NCBI RefSeq assembly: GCF_001293525.1 | Contig: NZ_BBYR01000002.1 | Span: forward strand, 118,932 to 182,931 | DNA: 64,000 nucleotides | Reading direction: 5' to 3' | From: Pseudideonella sakaiensis | Lineage (GTDB): Bacteria > Pseudomonadota > Gammaproteobacteria > Burkholderiales > Burkholderiaceae_C | Shown here: positions 53,502 through 61,476 of the stretch, piece by piece | Layout of the letters: the number at the start of each line of letters is the position of its first letter | How positions within the stretch are numbered: the first letter of the stretch is position 1 | The notes under the pieces: generated by a model | Seen by the model: only the letters and a program-made list of their open reading frames with translations | The model's database searches: none | Told to the model about the DNA's origin: nothing | Program-made: the position numbers and the translations under genes

Positions 53502-54537
53502 TCGTGGCGGGGAGTTCCTGCGGCGACGGCTGGTAGTCGACGGCAGGCAATCGGGCGGCGGAGGGCGGTGCGGTGCGCAGGCCGACCTGGGGCGGGTGGC
53601 GCATCTCGCGCAGGCGCCACGGGCCGCCGGGGCGGTCCGGAGTGAGTTCCAACTCATACGCCGTCGCCCATTCTACCGAGGTCGCCCGCAGCGCCACCCG
53701 CAGCGTTTTCCCGGCGACCCCGCCGGCCGCCAGGCTCAGCTCGCCACCGGCCGGCACCTCGGCGGTGGCGGGCGAACTGCCCGCCGGCACGCCGTCGCGG
53801 CGCTGCTGCACGCGGCGCACGGCTGCGTCGTCCAGGCCGAAGGCCACCAGCACCGGCGCCGGTGCCGTGCTGCGGTTCGACAGGCCGTCGCCGTTCACCG
53901 TCACCCACTCGTCGCAGCCGGCGGCCTCCCAGCGGCTGCGCAACGCCGGCCAACCGAGCACGCGCCACAGCTCCTCGCGCGACGCGAGGCGCTGGTTGCG
54001 TGGCCGCGGCAGGTCGGTGGCGCCATAGTCGAAGGCCTCGGCGCCGTTCAGGCGCTTCAGGTCGTCCTCGTCGATGTAGTCGCCCAGCGCGTCGGACAGG
54101 CGGGCCGCCTCCTGCTCGGTGGCGCCGCAGCCGCGCAGCAGGCGCTCCAGCGTCAGTGTCGCGCCGCTGTTCAGGTTCACCAGGCCGCGCACGTCGCGCA
54201 CCGTGGCCCAGGTCGTCGCATCGACCCCGATCACCTGCCCGTCGACCGGCAGGCGGCCGCGCGGGCCGTTGTAGGCATCGGCGGTCGGCGAACCGGTCGC
54301 GGCGATCACCGCGATGCGGGCGCCGGCCGACAGGAAGGCGGCCTCGCCGGCGACCCGGTCGCGCAGCAGCTTCACGCCCTCGCTGCCGACGCGTGCCGAG
54401 CTGGCGACGGTGACCGCCACCACCGTGAGCCCGGCGAGCACCCACAGCACGATCACCAGCGCGAAACCGCGCGCGGGTCCGCGCGAGACCTTGCCGGCAC
54501 GCGGCGCGGCGCGGCGGCCTCCGTCCAGCCGGTTCAT
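53470..54537 (-). CDS. gspK: Type II secretion minor pseudopilin GspK
   Basis: This 355-residue pseudopilin has a prepilin-like leader ending PARG, then FALVIVLWVLAGLTVVAVTV. It lacks Glu5 of the mature form, as is standard for GspK. The large C-terminal domain shows DVRGLVNLNSGATLTLERLL, LSDALGDYIDEDDLKRLNGA and RNQRLASREELWRVLGWPAL, the GspK helical insertion signature. GspK caps the pseudopilus tip with GspI and GspJ. The ATG overlaps the gspJ stop, and gspL starts within its end. Confidence 0.88.
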   Translation of the reverse strand: MNRLDGGRRAAPRAGKVSRGPARGFALVIVLWVLAGLTVVAVTVASSARVGSEGVKLLRDRVAGEAAFLSAGARIAVIAATGSPTADAYNGPRGRLPVDGQVIGVDATTWATVRDVRGLVNLNSGATLTLERLLRGCGATEQEAARLSDALGDYIDEDDLKRLNGAEAFDYGATDLPRPRNQRLASREELWRVLGWPALRSRWEAAGCDEWVTVNGDGLSNRSTAPAPVLVAFGLDDAAVRRVQQRRDGVPAGSSPATAEVPAGGELSLAAGGVAGKTLRVALRATSVEWATAYELELTPDRPGGPWRLREMRHPPQVGLRTAPPSAARLPAVDYQPSPQELPATNAPSRLPFGN

Positions 54538-55217
54538 GGCGAGGGCCTCCCGCTCTCGCCGAAGGGCGTCGAGGCGCGCCGCGGGCGGCGCGTGTCGCCA
54601 TCGAAGGGGTACCACATCAGCAGCGTGCCGTCGTCGCGGCGGCGCACGGCGACGGCGTTCGGCAGTTCGGGCAGGTCGCGGCCGCCGCTCACCGGGCCGA
54701 CGGGCCATTGCGCGGACAGCCGGCCGGCGGCATCGGCGTAGGCGAAGCCGGCACGGGCCGCGAAGCGCGCGATCACCGTGGTCGGCCCGGGGACGCCGGT
54801 GGGCGAGAGCGTGGTCGCGCGCAGCTCGCTGCCGGTGGCGCCGTCGGCCGCGTCGCGCAGCTCCATCACGAAGGCCTGCAGGCCGCGGTCGCCGCCATCC
54901 ACCGGCAGGGCGGTGTAGCCGGCGATGCGGTCCTCGCTGCCCTCGAAGGCCCGGCCCTCGGGCGCCTCCGGCGGCGCGACCAGGTTCGCGAACACCGGCG
55001 ACGCGGCCCAGCCGCCGGACCACTGCCGGGCCATCGCGGCGCTCACGTCCTGCGCCGAGCGGGTCACCTGCGACACCTGGTAGATCGCCTGCGAGACGAG
55101 GGTGAGCACGAAGCCCATGATCAGCATCGACACCAGCAGCTCGACCAGGGTCAGGCCCTGCTGGCCGCGCCGGCGCAGCGCAGTGGCCCGCGGGGCGGAG
55201 GGGCGGGCGTGCATCAT
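54534..55217 (-). CDS. gspJ: Type II secretion minor pseudopilin GspJ
   Basis: The 227-residue minor pseudopilin has a leader ending RRGQQG, followed by LTLVELLVSMLIMGFVLTLV with Glu5 of the mature protein. The globular part (ELRDAADGATGSELRATTLS, AVAVRRRDDGTLLMWYPFDG) is poorly conserved, as usual for this family. It forms the tip complex with GspI and GspK. The start is 1 base after the gspI stop; two adjacent ATGs (MMHA) both fit. A prepilin peptidase (GspO/PilD), needed for cleavage, is not in the window. Confidence 0.82.
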   Translation of the reverse strand: MMHARPSAPRATALRRRGQQGLTLVELLVSMLIMGFVLTLVSQAIYQVSQVTRSAQDVSAAMARQWSGGWAASPVFANLVAPPEAPEGRAFEGSEDRIAGYTALPVDGGDRGLQAFVMELRDAADGATGSELRATTLSPTGVPGPTTVIARFAARAGFAYADAAGRLSAQWPVGPVSGGRDLPELPNAVAVRRRDDGTLLMWYPFDGDTRRPRRASTPFGESGRPSP

Positions 55218-55218
55218 C

Positions 55219-55737
55219 TCAGGGCCCCGGGCGCGCCGCGTCGCGGCCGATCAGGCGGTCGATGCCGGCATTGCGGTCCACGTTCTCGCGCTCGCGCCAG
55301 CCGGCCAGGTAGAGCGCACGGGTCGAGGCCTCGGCGCGCCGCGGCCGCGTCGTGAGCTGCACGCGGTAGAGCTGCACCATGTACAGGCCCTCGGCGGCGC
55401 CGAAGCGGCTGGGCGTCTCCTGGCCGATCGGCGTCGTCTCCCAGCTGACGTCGACCTCGTCGATCACGACGCGCCCGTTCGGCTGGCGCATCGGGTTCAG
55501 GCTGCGCGCGTACTCCAGTCCGACCAGCTCGGCGAACAGCTGCTGCTGCTCGCGGCCGAGGCGGCCGAGGCGGTCGGCCGTCTGGCCGATCCACGAGAAC
55601 AGGATCACCGCGCCGGTGCTGAAGATCACCATCGCGGCGAGCACCTCGATCAGGCTGAAGCCGGCGGCGCGCGTCGGGCGCATCCCGTGCCGTGCGCCGC
55701 GGTGTTCGCGCGAGGGGCAGCCCGGCCGGTGACTCAT
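55219..55737 (-). CDS. gspI: Type II secretion minor pseudopilin GspI
   Basis: The 172-residue protein carries the pseudopilin N-terminus AAGFSLIEVLAAMVIFSTGA with Glu5, then QTADRLGRLGREQQQLFAEL and a C-terminal domain with VVIDEVDVSWETTPIGQ and YMVQLYRVQLTTRPRRAEAS. Two starts are possible: ATG 55737 overlaps the gspH stop but adds a peptide (MSHRPGCPSREHRGARHG) that resembles the repeat element at 41651, while ATG 55683 gives a normal short leader MRPTRAAG. The second is more like known GspI, so the first 54 bases may be an inserted junction element. Confidence 0.8.
   Translation of the reverse strand: MSHRPGCPSREHRGARHGMRPTRAAGFSLIEVLAAMVIFSTGAVILFSWIGQTADRLGRLGREQQQLFAELVGLEYARSLNPMRQPNGRVVIDEVDVSWETTPIGQETPSRFGAAEGLYMVQLYRVQLTTRPRRAEASTRALYLAGWRERENVDRNAGIDRLIGRDAARPGP
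55681..55737 (-). repeat. Diverged copy of the junction element at the gspH-gspI border
   Basis: Read on the minus strand, from ATG 55737 to ATG 55683, the segment contains CCGGGC, GCCCC, GCGAACACCG and GCACG in the same order and frame as the 41651 repeats and encodes RPGCPSREHRGARHG. It begins with a start codon overlapping the upstream stop and ends with ATG, like the three-copy array. Confidence 0.6.
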
Positions 55738-56309
55738 GCCCCGCTCTCCGCGCCCGCATCGGTCGGCACCAGCGTCACCGCGCAGGCCGGGCCGTCGACA
55801 CGCACGGTGAGCGCGACGCCGGCCGGGCTGCGCAACGCGGCCCGACCCGGCCGGCACAGGCCGTTGGCGAGGAAGACCGCGCGCTCGACGCGCTCCACGC
55901 GCCAGCCGGCCGGCAGCGGCGCGGACGCGCGGCCCTCGCGCGGCACGGGCGGCGCCGGCGGCACCGCGGGCACACCGTCCGCCGGACCGTTGCTGCCCGC
56001 GCCTGCGCCCTCGGCGGACGCCTCGACCGGCGCAGGCCCGGAGGCTGCGGGCATCGGCGCCGCGGTGGCCGCGGCGCTGAAGCTGTCGCGGTCCATCACC
56101 AGGTCGCGCCGGCTGGCGCCGGCGGCAAAGGCGGCCGCCCGCAGGGCCTCGACGATGCCCATGCCCTGGGCGCGCAACTGCAGGCCGTCGTGCCAGCGCT
56201 GCACCGCCGGCAGCGCGAGCGTCGTCACCAGGCCGAGCAGCACCAGCACGACCATCATCTCGATGAGCGTGAAGCCGCGGGGCTGCGGGTCGGCGGTGCG
56301 ACGGCCCAT
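55734..56309 (-). CDS. gspH: Type II secretion minor pseudopilin GspH
   Basis: This 191-residue pseudopilin has leader MGRRTADPQPRG and mature start FTLIEMMVVLVLLGLVTTLA with Glu5. The globular domain fits GspH (RWHDGLQLRAQGMGIVEALR, AAFAAGASRRDLVMDRDSF, then RVERVERAVFLANGLCRPG). It contains a long insert of Ala/Pro/Gly/Ser residues (about 85-130) not found in typical GspH, probably a disordered loop. GspH is placed near the top of the pseudopilus. It starts 20 bases after gspG. Confidence 0.82.
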   Translation of the reverse strand: MGRRTADPQPRGFTLIEMMVVLVLLGLVTTLALPAVQRWHDGLQLRAQGMGIVEALRAAAFAAGASRRDLVMDRDSFSAAATAAPMPAASGPAPVEASAEGAGAGSNGPADGVPAVPPAPPVPREGRASAPLPAGWRVERVERAVFLANGLCRPGRAALRSPAGVALTVRVDGPACAVTLVPTDAGAESGA

Positions 56310-56329
56310 GGCAGCGCAGCGCCGGGGCT

Positions 56330-56770
56330 TCAGTTGGTGATGTCGGCGGCGAGGCCCTCGCCGCCTTCCTTGCCGTCCAGCCCGTAGGAGATGATCGAGA
56401 ACGGCTGGCCGTTCAGGCCGGGCGAGCGGTAGACGTAGGGGTTCGACCAGGGATCCAGCGGCAGCTTGCCGTCGATGTACGGCCCCTTCCACAGCGCCTT
56501 CAGCGACTCCTCCTGCGGCGGCTCGACCAGCCACTTGAGGCCCTGGTCCTGCGGCGGCGCGATGCCGATGTCCAGCTGCAGGATGCCGACCGCGCTGCGC
56601 AGCATCTTGATCTGGGTCTGCGCGGTCTGCACCTTCGAGGTGTCGACCTTGCCGAACATGCGCGGGCCGACCAGGCCGGCGAGCAGGCCGATGATGACCA
56701 TCACCACCAGCATTTCGAGCAGCGTGAAGCCGAGGGCGCGCCGGGGCCGGCGCCGGGAGGAGGAAACCAT
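56330..56770 (-). CDS. gspG: Type II secretion major pseudopilin GspG
   Basis: The 146-residue major pseudopilin has leader MVSSSRRRPRRALG, cleaved before FTLLEMLVVMVIIGLLAGLV with Glu5. It has the C-terminal GspG signatures KALWKGPYIDGKLPLDPWSN, PYVYRSPGLNGQPFSIIS and YGLDGKEGGEG, which include the calcium-binding loop. It polymerises into the pseudopilus that pushes substrates through GspD. An upstream ATG at 56803 would lengthen the leader by 11 residues and is less likely. A 119-base gap with a GGGCC/GGCCC hairpin separates it from gspF. Confidence 0.93.
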   Translation of the reverse strand: MVSSSRRRPRRALGFTLLEMLVVMVIIGLLAGLVGPRMFGKVDTSKVQTAQTQIKMLRSAVGILQLDIGIAPPQDQGLKWLVEPPQEESLKALWKGPYIDGKLPLDPWSNPYVYRSPGLNGQPFSIISYGLDGKEGGEGLAADITN

Positions 56771-56889
56771 GGGGGGCAGGGAGTGGCGGGCCCGGGGGCC
56801 CATCGGGTGGCGCGGCGGCGGGCCGCGGCGGCAGTCGCCACCGGGCGGCAGCGTCGGGAAGGGGTGGGCCGGCGGCATGGCGGCGGGCC

Positions 56890-58089
56890 TCACAACACGT
56901 TGGTCAGGCTGGTGATCGCCAGCATGACCGAAATCATGATACCGCCGAGCACCAGCGAGATCATCAGGATGGCCAGCGGCTCCAGCAGCACCAGGAAGCG
57001 CTTCAGCCGCAGCTGGCTCTGGGTCGCGTGCATGCGGGCCAGCGAGGCGATGGTGGCGCCGAGCGAGCCGGCGCGCTCGCCGACGCGGACCAGGTTCAGG
57101 CCGGCCGCGTCGAGCAGCCGCGCATCCGCCAGCGCCTGGCTCAGCGCCTTGCCGCCGCGCACCTCGGACAGCACGCGGGCGGCATCCGAGCGCAACAGGC
57201 GGCGGCGCAGCGTCTCGTTGGCCTGGCCGAGGGCCTCCAGCAGCGGCACCCGGCTGTTCAGCAGCACCGCGAACAGCGAGGCCCAGCGCGCGATCTCGGC
57301 ATGCTGGGTCCACGGGCCCAGCACCGGCAGCCGCGCCGCCAGCTCCCAGGCCGCATGCCGCACGCGCTCCTGCCGCGCCGCCCAGACCACCGCGACGATC
57401 AGCAGCGCGACCACGGCGCCGACCACCACCTGGTGCTGCGTCAGCCACAGGCCGAGCCCCAGCACCAGCGTGCTGATCCACGGCAGGTCGGCCTTCGGGT
57501 TGTCGAGCACGGCGGCGAAGCGCGGCACCACGAACACGAACATCACCAGTGTCGCGAGCACGCCACTGCCGATCAGCACGCTCGGGTAGAGCAGCGCGTT
57601 GCGCGCTTCCTGGGCGAACTGCAGCTCCGCCTCGAGGTGGCCGGCGGCTGCGCGCAGTGCCGCGCCGAGCTTGCCGGTGGACTCGCCGGCCCGCACCAGC
57701 TGCAGCACGTAGACCGGCAGCTTGAGACCGCTGCCGGCCAGGGCCTCCGAGAAGCTGGTGCCCCCCCGGATCGAGCGCAGCACCGCGGCGAGCGGATGCT
57801 GCTCGCCGTGCGCATCGGCCAGCGTCGCGATCGCTTCGGCCAGCGGCACGCCCGCCTCCAGCAGCGTGGCCACCTCGCCGATCAGCAGCGCGAGCGCGTC
57901 CGGCGACGAGGCGGCCGACGCACGGGCGGCGCGCCGCGGGCGCACCGCCGCGCGGGCCGGGCCGAGCGCGATCGGCTGCAGGCGCCGCTCGTGCAGCAGC
58001 CGCGAGGCGGCGGCCACGTCGGCGGCGGCGAGGGTGCCGCGCTGGCGCACGCCGCGGGCATCGATCGCCGTATAAGAATAGTCGGGCAT
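56890..58089 (-). CDS. gspF: Type II secretion platform protein GspF
   Basis: This 399-residue inner-membrane protein is made of two related cytoplasmic helical domains with three membrane helices: YSYTAIDARGVRQRGTLAAA at the N-terminus, LALLIGEVATLLEAGVPLAE, GTSFSEALAGSG, LVRAGESTGKLGAALRAAAG, then VLIGSGVLATLVMFVFVVPR and the C-terminal RFLVLLEPLAILMISLVLGG. It is the assembly platform that contacts GspE and the pseudopilins. It is the first gene of the minus-strand operon, behind a TACACT -10 element (58143-58138) and a 26-base inverted repeat. Confidence 0.93.
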   Translation of the reverse strand: MPDYSYTAIDARGVRQRGTLAAADVAAASRLLHERRLQPIALGPARAAVRPRRAARASAASSPDALALLIGEVATLLEAGVPLAEAIATLADAHGEQHPLAAVLRSIRGGTSFSEALAGSGLKLPVYVLQLVRAGESTGKLGAALRAAAGHLEAELQFAQEARNALLYPSVLIGSGVLATLVMFVFVVPRFAAVLDNPKADLPWISTLVLGLGLWLTQHQVVVGAVVALLIVAVVWAARQERVRHAAWELAARLPVLGPWTQHAEIARWASLFAVLLNSRVPLLEALGQANETLRRRLLRSDAARVLSEVRGGKALSQALADARLLDAAGLNLVRVGERAGSLGATIASLARMHATQSQLRLKRFLVLLEPLAILMISLVLGGIMISVMLAITSLTNVL

Positions 58090-58137
58090 CGGGTTCGGAA
58101 ACGGGGGCCGGCCGGGCGGTCCGGCGGGGCGCTGCGA

Positions 58138-58143
58138 AGTGTA
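58138..58143 (-). promoter_or_regulatory. -10 element of the gspF-to-gspD operon
   Basis: Minus-strand TACACT lies 48 bases before the gspF ATG. It has no strong -35; the -35 region overlaps the inverted repeat at 58157, so activation or repression by a DNA-binding protein is plausible. Confidence 0.45.
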
Positions 58144-58156
58144 GGGGCGGGGACGA

Positions 58157-58182
58157 TTGCAGGTCTTGTTGCAATCCTGCAA
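58157..58182. promoter_or_regulatory. Inverted repeat between the divergent gsp operon and exported-protein gene
   Basis: TTGCAGG (58157-58163) and CCTGCAA (58176-58182) form a perfect 7-bp inverted repeat with a 12-base spacer containing a further TTGCAAT. Its position between divergent promoters suits an operator controlling the secretion genes and perhaps the exported protein. No regulator gene is adjacent. Confidence 0.45.
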
Positions 58183-58254
58183 CTCGGTGACGCCGCCCAC
58201 CCCTCCGTTGAGGGGTTCGTCACGCCCGGGGCCTCGTTGGGCGCCGCTGTCGTC

Positions 58255-58410
58255 TTGCCCGCCCCGTTTTTTGTGGCTTACACTCGCCGGCAGCAGCCCG
58301 TCACGTGCCGTTACGTAGCAGAACGTTCTAGAGGCTGTAGTTCATGCGGTGGAACTCCTCCTGGGTACTTGTAGGGGCCCCGTGGTTAAACCCAAGCAAA
58401 AGGTGAGTCA
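58255..58410 (+). promoter_or_regulatory. Promoter, long leader and strong RBS of the exported-protein gene
   Basis: TTGCCC (58255-58260), an 18-base spacer and TACACT (58279-58284) form a candidate promoter. The predicted leader is about 120 bases and A/T-richer than its surroundings. AGGTGA at 58401-58406 lies 4 bases before the ATG, the best ribosome-binding site seen in this region. Together they suggest high expression. Confidence 0.5.
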
Positions 58411-60708
58411 ATGAAGACAATGAGGAAACTGCAAGTCGCCGCCGCTGCAGCCAGCTTGTTTGCGGTGGCCGGCGTCGCACAGGCGGCCACCCTGAACTCG
58501 TCGGGTTCCGTCATCGCGGCGGAAACGATCTTCCCGGGCACGACGGGTGACAACACCCGCATCAAGGCCCCCGCGTTCACGTACCAGTACGAAGGCGGCG
58601 TCGTCGCCGCGTCGCGCCAGATCTTCAAGGTCGCCGTCAACCTGACGAGCCCGGCCCAGTGGACGCTGCGTGCCACGCAGCTGAACCGCGACACCGACCC
58701 GATCCTGGGTGGCGCGAACGCCACGTCGTGGACCGCTGAACTGGCCCGCACGATCATCGCGACCGCGACCGTCAACGGCCAGACCGGCCGTGTCGCCGTG
58801 CTCGCCGGCACCGACCCGGCCCCGGGCCAGTACGCCATCCGCCTGAACCGCGTCGAAGCGGGCGACACGATCGCCGGCTCGCCGCTGGTCTCGAGCCAGG
58901 ATTCGGCCGTCACCTTCGTGTTCGAGCTGGTCAACAACACGCCCGACAACGGCGTGAACCTGGCCCAGCTGTCGCTGCAGTTCGCGACCTTCAAGTCGCC
59001 GGCCGTGCCGGTGCTGCCGAACTCGGCGCCGGACACGGTGACGACGGCGATCAACCAGTACCCGACGATCTACAACCTGGGCGCGCTGTCGGTCGACACG
59101 AACAACGCCGCCTGCGCGCTGCCGCAAGGCTCGGTGCGCCTGCAGGCCGTTTCGGGCAACAACGACCCGGCCGCGCTGTCGCAGGAAGACACCGTCAGCA
59201 ACCAGGGCACGCTGCGTGACGTGGCGAACTACATCCGCATCGGCAAGGCGACGAACGTCGCGCTGGCCAAGTCGGGTGACCGCCTGGTGCAGACCACGAA
59301 CAGCTTCCAGACCAACCTGGGCAGCACGCCGATCAACGGCGCGGGCGGCACCGGTGGCGGCCGCTTCACCTTCAAGCCGTCGACGACGCAGGTCGCCAAC
59401 GTCTATGGTGGTGACTTCAACGCGGGTGCCGCGACTGGCCTCTTCTCGGTCGACAACACCGTCAACGGGGCGAACAACGCCACGCTGCGTGGTGTCGGCA
59501 CCTTCCCGGAGCGCCGGACCTCCGGTGACGAGCGCGCCGCCAAGCTGGGTGTCCTGTCGTTCTCGAACCTGGGTGGCAACGCCCTCGACCGCCTGATCGA
59601 CCTCGACGCCTACGGCTTCAAGGCCGCCACGGTTGCGCAGCTGCCGGACGTTGGCTTCAGCAACGCCGTGTCGCACGTGCCGTCGGACCTGGGCGCCGTC
59701 AGCCGCCAGGTCGGCGACTTCACCGCCGTGACCCCGCCGATCTCGACCGAAGCCAACCTGTACGGTGGCGTGGACATCTCCGGCGTCGGCCCGACAGCGG
59801 TGAACGAGTCCGGTGCGGTCGTCATCGGCTTCACGTCGAAGGCCAACTTCGGCTGGCGTGCGGCGGGCGGTGGCCTGACGCTGCAGCGCGGCAACGTGAC
59901 CTGCGCGGACACCGCGCCGGCCGGCTCGCTGATCGGCAGCCTGGTCAACCCGGGTGGCGGCACCGCCTACTTCTGGCGCTTCTCGCGCGCCGAGCTGGCC
60001 GGCGCGTCGGTCAACGGCACGCTGGCCGGCGACTGGACGGTCTGCTACAACGTGACGGGCGAAAGCACGATCCCGGCCGCGACGTTCACCAACGTCTTCG
60101 TCCGCGTGCTGAAGGACGACACGACCGAACAGAACCTGCTGAGCTGCTCGGCCTCGCTGGCCAGCATCTACGGCGGCGTGAAGATCGACGTGCGCAACTT
60201 CCAGCTGCACAACGTCCTGCCGACCAGCACGGCCGACGACAAGCTGTGGCGCGGTATCCTCCGTGTCATCAACAACAGCGAGTCCGACACCGCCACCGTC
60301 GAAGCGCAGTACATCCACGCGGATGGTCGCTACGGCATGTGGGGCACGCTCGGCACCTGGGCGCCGCGCGCGGCGCGCTACGTGTTCGACACGGAGATCT
60401 GGGGTGCGCTGACCAACGCGGTCGCCAACCCGACCCCCACGCTGGTCAACAACTCGGCCCCGACCACCCAGACCGTGCGTCTGCGGATCTCGTCCGACGT
60501 CTCGACCCTGCGCGTCCAGAACTACATCTACCACGCGGGCACCCAGGCCCTGACGGAAGTGTCGTCGACGCAAGGTGCGGACTTCGTGAACGTCGATTCG
60601 TCGAACCGCGACCACCTGGACCAGGACGCCCAGTTCGACATCGTCAAGGACACGGCGACGCTGAGCCAGCAGACCACGACCGTCGGCAAGGGCGCGCTGG
60701 GCAACTGA
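58411..60708 (+). CDS. Abundant exported protein, candidate surface-layer or T2SS substrate
   Basis: The 765-residue protein begins with a clear Sec signal peptide (KLQVAAAAASLFAVAGVAQA, cleavage after residue 25). The mature part is rich in Asn, Thr, Ser, Ala and Val, probably all-beta, with four cysteines (AACALPQ, NVTCADT, TVCYN, LSCSAS) that could make two disulfides. No named domain was recognised. Codon choice differs from the neighbours: GAA is used at least as often as GAG, while gspD uses almost only GAG, which fits high expression. With a long leader, strong RBS and tandem terminators next to a T2SS, it is inferred to be the main T2SS cargo or an S-layer-like protein. It has no PEP-CTERM or other C-terminal sorting signal. 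Confidence 0.65.
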   Translation: MKTMRKLQVAAAAASLFAVAGVAQAATLNSSGSVIAAETIFPGTTGDNTRIKAPAFTYQYEGGVVAASRQIFKVAVNLTSPAQWTLRATQLNRDTDPILGGANATSWTAELARTIIATATVNGQTGRVAVLAGTDPAPGQYAIRLNRVEAGDTIAGSPLVSSQDSAVTFVFELVNNTPDNGVNLAQLSLQFATFKSPAVPVLPNSAPDTVTTAINQYPTIYNLGALSVDTNNAACALPQGSVRLQAVSGNNDPAALSQEDTVSNQGTLRDVANYIRIGKATNVALAKSGDRLVQTTNSFQTNLGSTPINGAGGTGGGRFTFKPSTTQVANVYGGDFNAGAATGLFSVDNTVNGANNATLRGVGTFPERRTSGDERAAKLGVLSFSNLGGNALDRLIDLDAYGFKAATVAQLPDVGFSNAVSHVPSDLGAVSRQVGDFTAVTPPISTEANLYGGVDISGVGPTAVNESGAVVIGFTSKANFGWRAAGGGLTLQRGNVTCADTAPAGSLIGSLVNPGGGTAYFWRFSRAELAGASVNGTLAGDWTVCYNVTGESTIPAATFTNVFVRVLKDDTTEQNLLSCSASLASIYGGVKIDVRNFQLHNVLPTSTADDKLWRGILRVINNSESDTATVEAQYIHADGRYGMWGTLGTWAPRAARYVFDTEIWGALTNAVANPTPTLVNNSAPTTQTVRLRISSDVSTLRVQNYIYHAGTQALTEVSSTQGADFVNVDSSNRDHLDQDAQFDIVKDTATLSQQTTTVGKGALGN

Positions 60709-60730
60709 TCGTTCCCACCGACCGTCGAAG

Positions 60731-60797
60731 GCTGGCCGAGAGGCCAGCCCTTCACCGATGTGCAGAAGCGGGGAAAGGAAACTTTCCCCGCTTTTTT
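60731..60797 (+). terminator. Tandem terminator of the exported-protein gene
   Basis: A first hairpin (GCTGGCC/GGCCAGC, GAGA loop, 60731-60748) is followed by a strong intrinsic terminator: an 11-bp perfect stem AGCGGGGAAAG/CTTTCCCCGCT around GAAA (60767-60792), then a run of six T (60792-60797). It is the best terminator in the window. Confidence 0.93.
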
Positions 60798-60930
60798 ACT
60801 TTCCGATGGCGACTGTGCAGCCCGGGGCTTTCGGCCCGCGAGCGATACTCGCAGCCGTCCACCTGACGCGGCCTGCCGGTTGACGGGCCCGCTCCCTTTC
60901 CTGTCCACCGCCTGAGCCCGCGGTCCTGCC

Positions 60931-61467
60931 ATGGCTGAACGCCGCCCCCTTCCGTCCGCCCCTCTGTCACCGGCCGGCCATGCCCGGCGGCGCGTGCTGG
61001 CCGTGGGCTGGCTGCCTTTGGCCGGGCCCCTCGCCGCGCAGGCACAGGCGGCCTTTCCGCCGGAGGCCGTGTTGAAGGCCACCTCCCAGCCGCAGGTCCT
61101 GACCCTGCTCGGCGCCGCCAAGGCCGAGCCCAGCGGCTACCTGCTGATCGATGCACCGGACGTGGCCGCGCCCGGCGAGGTGCCGGTCCGCCTGCGCAGC
61201 GAGATCCCGGGCACCACGCACCTCGTGCTGATGCGGACCTCGAAGCAGCCGCCCACCCCACCCGACGCCGGGCGGCCGCCGCCCCCGCCCGAGCGCCCCG
61301 TGGTGGCCGGCCAGCAGTTCGAAGGCGGTGCGCCCGCCCGCCTGCAGCTCGAGCTGCCGATCGACACGGCCGTGAGCCTGGTGCTGCTGGCGCAGGCGCG
61401 TGGCCGCTGGTTCTATGCCAGCCGGGACATCAAGGTGGGCCGCCTCGCGTCCCGCGCGCCTGCCTGA
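60931..61467 (+). CDS. SoxY N-domain-like exported protein without the GGCGG tail
   Basis: The 178-residue product has an Arg-rich N-terminus with a hydrophobic stretch (RRRVLAVGWLPLAGPLAAQA), possibly a Tat-type signal as in SoxY. The mature part resembles the SoxY Ig-like domain: GYLLIDAPDVAAPGEVPVRL, TTHLVLMRTSK, ARLQLELPIDTAVSLVLLAQ, GRWFYASRDIKVGR. SoxY carries sulfur intermediates on the Cys of a C-terminal GGCGG; here the protein ends RLASRAPA and has no cysteine, so it cannot act as a thiosulfate carrier. A Pro-rich insert (about 110-125) splits the domain. It lies between the exported protein and gspE, 9 bases ahead of gspE, so a role in secretion or the envelope is more likely. Confidence 0.6.
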   Translation: MAERRPLPSAPLSPAGHARRRVLAVGWLPLAGPLAAQAQAAFPPEAVLKATSQPQVLTLLGAAKAEPSGYLLIDAPDVAAPGEVPVRLRSEIPGTTHLVLMRTSKQPPTPPDAGRPPPPPERPVVAGQQFEGGAPARLQLELPIDTAVSLVLLAQARGRWFYASRDIKVGRLASRAPA

Positions 61468-61476
61468 CCCGAGCCC

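Noticed and set aside
48645..58089. Type IV pilus system instead of T2SS
   Set aside because: The set G-H-I-J-K with GspK lacking Glu5, plus GspL/M/C-like proteins, is that of a T2SS; no PilA, PilT or PilC was found.
60931..61467. Thiosulfate-oxidising sox locus
   Set aside because: No SoxX, A, Z or B nearby, and the SoxY-like protein lacks the essential cysteine.
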